From DASWHK01 sp036398215 (lineage in GTDB: Bacteria > Acidobacteriota > UBA890): a DNA stretch of 5,984 nt. Where the stretch lies: NCBI GenBank assembly GCA_036398215.1, contig DASWHK010000149.1:1-5984 (forward strand), read 5' to 3'. Position 1 is the stretch's first letter. Every line of letters starts with the position of its first letter. The position numbers and the translations under genes were made by a program. A model generated the notes under the pieces. It was not told the origin of the DNA and did no database searches. It was given only the letters and a program-made list of their open reading frames with translations. Below, piece after piece: positions 1 to 4,749 of this stretch.

Positions 1-2301
1 GTGCTCGAGCGCAAGGTGGCGTGGCTGTCGGCGTGGACCATCCACCACGCCAACCACGTGCGCGCGTCCGGCGACGGGGTCAAGGTGGGCGGCCATCAGG
101 CGTCGTCGGCGTCGCTGGTGACGCTGATGACCGCGCTCTACTTCCATGCCCTCAGGCCCCAGGACCGGGTTGCGGTCAAGCCGCATGCGAGCCCGGTGTT
201 CCACGCCATCCAGTACCTGTTCGGCCGCCAGAGCGTCGACCAGCTGGCCAACTTCCGCGGCTTCGCCGGCGCCCAGTCCTATCCGTCGCGGACCAAGGAC
301 GCCGACGACGTCGACTTCTCGACCGGCTCGGTCGGGCTGGGCGGGGCGATGACCGTGTTCACCTCGATCCTCCAGGACTACCTGCGCCTGCACGGGCTGG
401 CCGGCGCGGGCGCGCCGGAGGGGCGCATGATCGCCCTGTTCGGCGACGCCGAGCTCGACGAGGGCAACGTGTTCGAGGCGCTGCTGGAAAGCTGGAAGCA
501 CGACGTGCGCAACGTCTGGTGGATCATCGACTACAACCGCCAGAGCCTCGACAGCGTCGTCGTCGACCGCCTGTTCGGGCGCCTCGACGGGCTGTTCACC
601 TCGATGGACTGGCGGGTGCAGACCATCAAGTACGGCAAGCTGCTGCAGGCCCAGGCCGAGCGCCCGGGCGGCGAGGCGCTGCTGCGCTGGATCGACCAGT
701 GCCCGAACCAGCTCTACTCGGCGCTGACCTTCAAGGGTGGCCCGGCCTGGCGCGAGCACCTGGCGCGCGACCTGGGCGCCACCAGCGGCATCCGGGCGCT
801 GCTCGACGACCACGACGACGACGCCCTGGGCGCGCTGATGACCAACCTCGCCGGCCACGACCTGGAGAGCGTGCTCGAGGCCTACCAATGGGCCGCCGCC
901 GACGACCGCCCGGCGGCGATCATCGCCTACACCATCAAGGGCTACGGGCTGCCGCTCGCCGGCCACAAGGACAACCACGCCGGGCTGATGACGCCCGACC
1001 AGATGGCGCTCTACAAGCGCGCCCAGCACATCGCCGACGGCGCGGAGTGGGACCGGTTCGCGGGCCTGCCGGCGGCGGCCGAGCGGCTCCGGGCGTTCAT
1101 CGCCAAGGCGCCGTTCGCCGCCGATGCCCGACGCCGCTTCGCCGCCGCGCCGGTGCCGGTGCCCGAGCGGCTCGAGGTCGCGGCCAGGGACCGGGCCTCG
1201 ACCCAGGAGGCGTTCGGCCGCCTGCTCAACGAGCTCGCCCGCGGCGACGGCGAGCTCGCCCGGCGCATCGTTACCACCTCGCCCGACGTCACCGTCTCGA
1301 CCAACCTCGGGCCGTGGGTCAACCAGCGCCAGATCTTCGACCGCCGCGACCGGGCCGACACCTTCCGCGACGAGCAGGTGGCCTCGGCCCAGCGCTGGTC
1401 GATGTCGCCGACCGGCCAGCACCTCGAGCTCGGCATCGCCGAGAACAACCTGTTCCTGACCTTGGCCGCGTTCGGCCTGTCGAGCGAGCTGTTCGGCGTG
1501 CGCCTGCTGCCGATCGGCGCCCTGTACGACCCGTTCATCGCCCGCGGCCAGGACGCCCTCAACTACGCTTGCTACCAGGACGCGCGCTTCCTGCTGGTCG
1601 GCACGCCGTCGGGCATCTCCTTGGCGCCCGAGGGCGGCGCCCACCAGTCGCTCAGCACTCCGCTGATGGGCATCGGCCAGCTGGGGCTGACATACTTCGA
1701 GCCGGCCTATGTCGATGAGCTGGCGCTGATCCTGCGCTGGGCGTTCGCCCACCTGCAGGCGGACGACGGCGGCGCGGTCTACCTGCGCCTGTCGACGCGC
1801 CCGGTCGACCAGCCGCAGCGGGCGCCCGATGCGTCGTTCGCGCACGCGGTGATCGACGGCGGCTACTGGCTGGTGCCGCCCGCCGCGGGCGCGGCGCTGG
1901 CGCTCGCCTGCTGCGGCGCGGTCGCGCCCGAGGTGCTCGCCGCGCATGAGGCGGTACGCGAGGACGAGCCCGGCGCGGGGCTGTTGATGGTGCCCTCGGC
2001 CGACCGGCTGCACGCCGCCTGGCTGGAGGCCAAGCGGCGCCGGCGGGCGGGCCAAGCGGCGCGGGCGCCGGTCGAGGCGCTGCTCGACCGCCTCGATGCC
2101 GGCGCCGGCCTGGTCACGGTGCTCGACGGCCACCCGGCGACCCTGTCCTGGCTTGGCGCGGTCGCCGGGCATCGGGTCTATCCGCTCGGGGTCGCCGACT
2201 TCGGCCAGTCGGGGGACGTCCCGGCCCTCTACCGGCACTACCGGATCGATACCGACGCCATCCTCGACGCCGCCGCCCAGGCCTGCCTCGCGCGCGCCTG
2301 A
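1..2301 (+). CDS. Pyruvate dehydrogenase E1-like (AceE/MdeB-type) thiamine-diphosphate enzyme, probably 5'-partial
   Basis: Cytoplasmic ThDP-dependent 2-oxoacid dehydrogenase E1 of the single-chain, homodimeric type; family members decarboxylate pyruvate or 2-oxobutyrate and pass the acyl group to a lipoylated E2. The 766 visible residues have the three-domain transketolase fold. The ThDP-binding domain (about 1-340) has GGH at 30-32, KPH at 60-62, the cofactor motif GDAELDEG at 148-155 with its distal Asn at N179, and YTIKGYG at 310-316 followed by H322/H326. The pyrimidine domain (about 395-600) has LGIAEN at 477-482, where E481 should be the ThDP-activating glutamate, and H548 in GAHQS. 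The C-terminal domain runs from about 620 to 766 and contains GVADFGQSGD at 730-739. It is shorter than E. coli AceE (887 aa) and resembles an alphaproteobacterial group of about 790 aa often named simply transketolase. The GTG at base 1 is probably an internal codon, with some 20-30 residues lying upstream. No E2 or E3 gene is visible, so the substrate (pyruvate, 2-oxobutyrate or another) is open. Family is secure; exact reaction is not. Confidence 0.85.
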   Translation: MLERKVAWLSAWTIHHANHVRASGDGVKVGGHQASSASLVTLMTALYFHALRPQDRVAVKPHASPVFHAIQYLFGRQSVDQLANFRGFAGAQSYPSRTKDADDVDFSTGSVGLGGAMTVFTSILQDYLRLHGLAGAGAPEGRMIALFGDAELDEGNVFEALLESWKHDVRNVWWIIDYNRQSLDSVVVDRLFGRLDGLFTSMDWRVQTIKYGKLLQAQAERPGGEALLRWIDQCPNQLYSALTFKGGPAWREHLARDLGATSGIRALLDDHDDDALGALMTNLAGHDLESVLEAYQWAAADDRPAAIIAYTIKGYGLPLAGHKDNHAGLMTPDQMALYKRAQHIADGAEWDRFAGLPAAAERLRAFIAKAPFAADARRRFAAAPVPVPERLEVAARDRASTQEAFGRLLNELARGDGELARRIVTTSPDVTVSTNLGPWVNQRQIFDRRDRADTFRDEQVASAQRWSMSPTGQHLELGIAENNLFLTLAAFGLSSELFGVRLLPIGALYDPFIARGQDALNYACYQDARFLLVGTPSGISLAPEGGAHQSLSTPLMGIGQLGLTYFEPAYVDELALILRWAFAHLQADDGGAVYLRLSTRPVDQPQRAPDASFAHAVIDGGYWLVPPAAGAALALACCGAVAPEVLAAHEAVREDEPGAGLLMVPSADRLHAAWLEAKRRRRAGQAARAPVEALLDRLDAGAGLVTVLDGHPATLSWLGAVAGHRVYPLGVADFGQSGDVPALYRHYRIDTDAILDAAAQACLARA

Positions 2302-2308
2302 GGCGCGC
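2292..2308 (+). other. Perfect hairpin with the E1 stop codon as its loop
   Basis: GCGCGCC (2292-2298) and GGCGCGC (2302-2308) are perfect reverse complements separated only by the TGA stop codon at 2299-2301. The potential RNA stem is 7 G-C pairs with a 3-nt loop. No T-run follows directly, so it does not qualify as a standard intrinsic terminator. It could stabilise the mRNA 3' end or be chance in GC-rich DNA. Confidence 0.4.
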
Positions 2309-2326
2309 CCCGTCGCGGCCAAGTTC

Positions 2327-2350
2327 CGCTTGTTTTCTGCGAACGAAGCG
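2327..2350 (+). other. Imperfect hairpin in the E1-tRNA spacer
   Basis: CGCTTGTT (2327-2334) pairs with AAC-g-AAGCG (2342-2350), giving 8 base pairs with one bulged G at 2345 and a 7-nt loop. This sits in the only T-containing part of the spacer but is followed by CTACATG and not by a T-run. It may be the remains of a terminator for the upstream gene, or part of the promoter region for the tRNA. Nothing in the sequence settles which. Confidence 0.3.
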
Positions 2351-2357
2351 CTACATG
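2330..2357 (+). promoter_or_regulatory. Weak candidate promoter for tRNA-Leu (and perhaps tig)
   Basis: TTGTTT at 2330-2335 and TACATG at 2352-2357 are separated by 16 bp, a plausible sigma-70-type spacing, in the least GC-rich part of the spacer. The -10 matches TATAAT at only 3 of 6 positions. Transcription would begin near 2364, giving a tRNA leader of roughly 60 nt that would need trimming. It overlaps the hairpin at 2327-2350. This is the best candidate I can find and it remains weak. Confidence 0.22.
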
Positions 2358-2359
2358 TT

Positions 2360-2389
2360 GCGGCACCTCGGCGGCGGCAACGCGGCACC
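2360..2389 (+). repeat. Direct repeat GCGGCACC, 22-bp period
   Basis: GCGGCACC occurs at 2360-2367 and again at 2382-2389, start to start 22 bp, about two helical turns. The same stretch holds an inverted pair, GTTGC (2357-2361) and GCAAC (2377-2381). The spacing would suit a dimeric DNA-binding protein upstream of the tRNA gene, but an 8-mer repeat in GC-rich DNA can arise by chance. Confidence 0.3.
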
Positions 2390-2401
2390 GTGAGGGTTCG
2401 C

Positions 2402-2415
2402 CGTCACCGCTGACG
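2402..2415 (+). repeat. Inverted repeat just upstream of tRNA-Leu
   Basis: CGTCA (2402-2406) and TGACG (2411-2415) are exact reverse complements around a CCGC loop, ending 11 nt before the mature tRNA 5' end. In a precursor transcript this would be a small hairpin in the 5' leader; in DNA it could be a protein site. The sequence is seen directly, while a function is not shown. Confidence 0.3.
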
Positions 2416-2426
2416 CAGCCGCGGGC

Positions 2427-2513
2427 GCGGGCGTGGCGGAACCGGTAGACGCGCCAGGTTTAGGTCCTGGTGGCTGCGAGGCCGTGGGGGTTCGAGTCCC
2501 TCCGCCCGCACCA
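2427..2513 (+). tRNA. tRNA-Leu, anticodon UAG
   Basis: This 87-nt class II tRNA folds cleanly. The acceptor strands are GCGGGCG (2427-2433) and CGCCCGC (2503-2509), and A73 is at 2510 with an encoded CCA at 2511-2513. The D stem is 2436-2438/2450-2452. The anticodon stem CCAGG/CCTGG (2454-2458/2466-2470) encloses loop TTTAGGT, with anticodon TAG at 2461-2463. The long variable arm (2471-2485, GGC/GCC stem) is the leucine hallmark. The T stem is 2486-2490/2498-2502 around TTCGAGT, with one G-T wobble. Anticodon UAG reads CUA and, by wobble, other CUN leucine codons. tig begins only 57 nt downstream with no clear terminator between, so a shared precursor transcript is plausible. Confidence 0.97.
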
Positions 2514-2537
2514 TCGGGCCGCCGGCGGGCGCCGGCG
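2504..2537 (+). other. Alternative hairpins at the tRNA 3' end and trailer
   Basis: Two overlapping foldings are possible. GCCCG (2504-2508) can pair with CGGGC (2515-2519), placing most of the CCA end in a 6-nt loop. Alternatively CGCCGGC (2520-2526) pairs with GCCGGCG (2531-2537) around GGGC, a 7-bp GC stem just after the tRNA. There is no T-run after either. The second would be the stem left between mature tRNA and the tig leader in a joint transcript. Confidence 0.35.
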
Positions 2538-2560
2538 CAACACCAACAGTCCACGGGCCA

Positions 2561-2570
2561 GGACGGGGAA
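2561..2570 (+). promoter_or_regulatory. Ribosome binding region fixing the tig start
   Basis: GGACGGGGAA lies immediately before the ATG at 2571. It is a purine-rich, imperfect Shine-Dalgarno match at short spacing. It supports ATG 2571, because every in-frame start further upstream would read through or into the tRNA gene. Confidence 0.5.
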
Positions 2571-3911
2571 ATGCAGATCATCCAAACGCTGTCGGAAGGG
2601 CTCAAGCACGAGTACCGGATCGTCGTCCCCGCCGACGAGATCGAGGCGCAGGTCAACGGCAAGCTCGACGAGCTGCGCAACCGGGTGCAGATCAAGGGCT
2701 TTCGCCCGGGCAAGGCGCCGCTGTCGCTGCTGCGCAAGCGGTTCGGCGATTCGGTCATCGGCGAGGTGCTGCAGTCGACCATCGACCGCACCTCGCAGCA
2801 GGCGATGCTCGACCACAACGTCCGCCCGGCGATCAGCCCCAAGGTCGAGGTCGACAAGTTCGAGAGCGGCGCGGACCTCAAGTTCACCATGTCGGTCGAG
2901 GCGCTGCCCGAGATCGAGCCCGGCGACCTGAAGCAGATCAAGCTGGTCCGCTACCGGGCCGAGGTCGAGGACGGGACGGTCGAGCAGGGCCTCACCCAGC
3001 TCGCCGCCCAGCAGAAGAGCTTCGCGCCCGCGCCCGAGGGCCACCAGGCGGCGGCCGGCGACGCGCTGACCATCGACTTCGCCGGCACCATCGACGGCGC
3101 GCCGTTCGCCGGCGGCAGCGCCCAGGGCTTCCAGCTTGAGCTCGGCTCGAAGATGTTCATCCCGGGCTTCGAGGACCAGCTGATCGGCGCCAAGGCGGGC
3201 GACCCGGTGACAGTCGAGGTCAAGTTCCCCGACGACTATGCGGGCGAGGCGGTGCGCGGCAAGCAGGCGGCCTTCGCGGTCGAGGTCAAGCAGGTGCTCG
3301 AGCGAGAGGAGATCAAGGTCGGCGACGCGCTCGCCACCCGCCTCGGCATGGCCGACCTCGCCGCCTTGCGCGCCGCCGTTCGCGAGCGTATCCAGCGCGA
3401 CTACAACCAGGCGTCGCGCTTCCGGCTCAAGCGGGCGCTGCTCGACCGGCTCGCCGAAAGCCACGATTTCGAGGTCCCGCCGGGCCGGGTCGAGGCCGAG
3501 TTCGAGTCGATCTGGACTCAGATCGAGCAGGACATGCACCGGGCCGGCACGACCTGGGCGGAGTCCGAGGAGACCGAGGAGGAGGCGCGCGCCGAGTACC
3601 GGGCGATCGCCGAGCGCCGCATCCGGCTCGGGCTGCTGCTGATGGAGATCGGCCGGCGCAACGGCATCGCCGTGCCCCAGGACGAGCTCAACCGCGCGGT
3701 GATGGAGCAGGCGCGCCGCTATCCCGGCCAGGAGCAGAAGATCTTCGACTATTTTCGCAACAACGCGCCGGCGATGAACGAGCTGCACGCGCCGCTGTAC
3801 GAGGAGAAGGTGATCGACTTCATCCTCGAGATGGCCGAGGTCGAGGACAAGGTGGTGCCGGCCGCGGAGCTGGCCGCCGACTCCGACGATTCCGGTACCA
3901 AGACCGCCTGA
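2571..3911 (+). CDS. tig: Trigger factor (ribosome-associated chaperone and peptidyl-prolyl isomerase)
   Basis: A 446-aa cytoplasmic chaperone that docks at the ribosome exit tunnel and shields nascent chains (E. coli form 432 aa). The N-terminal ribosome-binding domain (about 1-115) carries the signature loop GFRPGKAP at 43-50, whose basic FRxGK core contacts ribosomal protein uL23. An FKBP-type prolyl isomerase domain follows at about 155-245, with DFAGTIDG (169-176), LGSKMFIPGFE (191-201) and an FAVEVKQV ending strand (235-242). The helical C-terminal chaperone domain runs from about 250 to 425 and ends in an acidic, probably disordered tail (434-446). The open frame extends upstream to 2433, but that part translates the tRNA; only ATG 2571 gives the family N-terminus MQIIQTLSEGLKHEY. 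The stop TGA is at 3909-3911. clpP starts 51 nt downstream, the usual tig-clpP order, and cotranscription is likely. All three domains are intact and nothing unusual was seen. Confidence 0.97.
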   Translation: MQIIQTLSEGLKHEYRIVVPADEIEAQVNGKLDELRNRVQIKGFRPGKAPLSLLRKRFGDSVIGEVLQSTIDRTSQQAMLDHNVRPAISPKVEVDKFESGADLKFTMSVEALPEIEPGDLKQIKLVRYRAEVEDGTVEQGLTQLAAQQKSFAPAPEGHQAAAGDALTIDFAGTIDGAPFAGGSAQGFQLELGSKMFIPGFEDQLIGAKAGDPVTVEVKFPDDYAGEAVRGKQAAFAVEVKQVLEREEIKVGDALATRLGMADLAALRAAVRERIQRDYNQASRFRLKRALLDRLAESHDFEVPPGRVEAEFESIWTQIEQDMHRAGTTWAESEETEEEARAEYRAIAERRIRLGLLLMEIGRRNGIAVPQDELNRAVMEQARRYPGQEQKIFDYFRNNAPAMNELHAPLYEEKVIDFILEMAEVEDKVVPAAELAADSDDSGTKTA

Positions 3912-3962
3912 CCCCGACCCGAACTGGGCAGCAACGCCCCCTGGAAGAAGCGAACCACGACC

Positions 3963-4610
3963 ATGAGAGACCCGCGCGAGACCTACATGAACATGCTGGT
4001 GCCGATGGTGGTCGAGCAGACCAACCGCGGCGAGCGTGCCTACGACATCTATTCGCGCCTGCTGAAGGAGAGGATCATCTTCCTGACCGGGCCGATGGAC
4101 GATGGGGTTGCCTCGCTGATCACCGCCCAGTTCCTGTTCCTCGAGTCGGAGAACCCGACCAAGGACATCTCTTTCTACATCAACTCCCCGGGCGGGCTGG
4201 TGACCTCGGGCCTGGCGGTCTATGACACCATGCAGTACGTCCGCCCGGCGGTCTCGACGCTGTGCATCGGCCAGGCGGCGTCGATGGGCTCGTTGCTGCT
4301 CGCCGCCGGCGCGCCGGGGATGCGGTTCGCCCTGCCCAATGCCCGGATCATGGTCCACCAGCCCTCCGGCGGCTTCCAGGGCCAGGCCACCGACATCGAG
4401 ATCCACGCCCGCGAGATCCTGTCCTTGCGCCAGCGGCTGAACGAGATCTACGCCAAGCACACCAATCAGGAGCTCAAGGTGATCGAGGACTCGATGGAGC
4501 GCGACCGGTTCATGACCCCCGAGGACGCCAAGAGCTTCGGCATCATCGACGAGGTGGTGGCCAACCGGCCGCGGCCGGCGTCCGAGAACGGCCCCGGCGA
4601 CAAGAAGTAG
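3963..4610 (+). CDS. clpP: ATP-dependent Clp protease proteolytic subunit ClpP
   Basis: A 215-aa serine protease that forms a double heptameric barrel and degrades proteins fed by ClpX or ClpA. The catalytic triad is complete: S107 in GQAASMGS (103-110), H132 in MVHQPSGG (130-137) and D181 in ERDRFM (179-184). The S-H and H-D spacings of 25 and 49 residues equal those of E. coli ClpP. NSPGG at 74-78 forms the oxyanion region. The N-terminus MRDPRETYMN precedes MLVPMVVEQT, which aligns with the mature E. coli N-terminus ALVPMVIEQT. The first ten residues are therefore probably a propeptide removed by self-cleavage near N10/M11. The start at ATG 3963 is preferred for that propeptide; ATG at 3987 or 3993 would make an already mature form. 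The nearest purine-rich stretch, GGAAG at 3943-3947, is far from the start, so the ribosome site is weak. Stop TAG is at 4608-4610. The C-terminal tail after about residue 201 is short, polar and variable. Confidence 0.98.
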   Translation: MRDPRETYMNMLVPMVVEQTNRGERAYDIYSRLLKERIIFLTGPMDDGVASLITAQFLFLESENPTKDISFYINSPGGLVTSGLAVYDTMQYVRPAVSTLCIGQAASMGSLLLAAGAPGMRFALPNARIMVHQPSGGFQGQATDIEIHAREILSLRQRLNEIYAKHTNQELKVIEDSMERDRFMTPEDAKSFGIIDEVVANRPRPASENGPGDKK

Positions 4611-4650
4611 CCCCGCCGGCGGGCGCCCGCCCGCCCCCGGGGGCCGGAGG
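4611..4650 (+). other. GC-only palindromic block after clpP
   Basis: Directly after the clpP stop lies a run built almost only of G and C. It contains overlapping palindromes: CCGCCGGCGG (4613-4622), GGCGGGCGCCCGCC (4618-4631) and CCCCCGGGGG (4634-4643). As RNA, GGCGG/CCGCC with loop GCGC makes a 5-bp stem. No T-run follows, so it is not a canonical intrinsic terminator. It could attenuate readthrough into clpX or protect the clpP mRNA 3' end. Confidence 0.4.
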
Positions 4651-4683
4651 TCGAAATCCGGGCGCCAGACGCTAAATCTTTCA

Positions 4684-4712
4684 TTGAGCTGGCATCGACA
4701 TGCCGTCTAACA
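4684..4712 (+). promoter_or_regulatory. Candidate clpX promoter
   Basis: TTGAGC (4684-4689) and CTAACA (4707-4712, or TCTAAC at 4706-4711) are 16-17 bp apart, in the most A/T-rich part of the 139-bp clpP-clpX spacer (starting about 4673, CTAAATCTTTCATTG). TTGAGC matches TTGACA at 4 of 6 positions. Transcription would start near 4719 and give a leader of about 30 nt before clpX. The location and spacing are good and the -10 is only fair, so clpX may be expressed both from here and by readthrough from clpP. Confidence 0.4.
4691..4704 (+). repeat. Operator-like inverted repeat within the clpX promoter
   Basis: GGCAT (4691-4695) and ATGCC (4700-4704) are perfect reverse complements around CGAC. 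The 14-bp element fills most of the spacer between the proposed -35 and -10 boxes. A protein bound here would block RNA polymerase. I do not recognise it as a known operator, and a chance 5-bp inverted repeat cannot be excluded. Confidence 0.35.
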
Positions 4713-4741
4713 TCGACCTCGTGGCGGCGCGAGCGACGGCC

Positions 4742-4745
4742 GGAG
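4742..4745 (+). promoter_or_regulatory. Shine-Dalgarno of clpX
   Basis: GGAG sits 4 nt before the ATG at 4750, within CCGGAGCACG. The spacing is slightly short but this is the clearest Shine-Dalgarno core in the window, and it supports ATG 4750 as the clpX start. Confidence 0.6.
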
Positions 4746-4749
4746 CACG

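Noticed and set aside
1..3. GTG at base 1 as the true start codon of the E1 gene
   Set aside because: The sequence is already within the conserved domain (ERKVAWLSAW) and family members have a short leader before it. There is no upstream sequence in which to see a ribosome site, so it is more likely an internal codon at the window edge.
21..1718. A 565-codon + strand frame inside the E1 gene
   Set aside because: It is the +3 shadow of the E1 gene. Its product is a run of R, A, G and P without recognisable domains.
2329..2337. T-rich stretch after the E1 gene as an intrinsic terminator tail
   Set aside because: It lies 20 nt from the strong hairpin at 2292-2308 and within the 2327-2350 hairpin, not after it, so it does not have the stem-then-U-run layout.
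2433..2570. A 46-residue N-terminal extension of trigger factor
   Set aside because: These bases are the tRNA-Leu gene and its trailer. The family N-terminus begins exactly at ATG 2571.
2460..4460. A 666-codon open frame on the - strand across the tRNA, tig and most of clpP
   Set aside because: It is antisense to two unmistakable genes and a tRNA. Its translation is a low-complexity mix of L, D, G, R and A with no family resemblance. Long antisense frames are expected when sense codons end in G or C.
4618..4643. GC palindromes after clpP as a rho-independent terminator
   Set aside because: The stems are short or have no loop, overlap one another and are not followed by T residues; they are kept only as a possible RNA structure.
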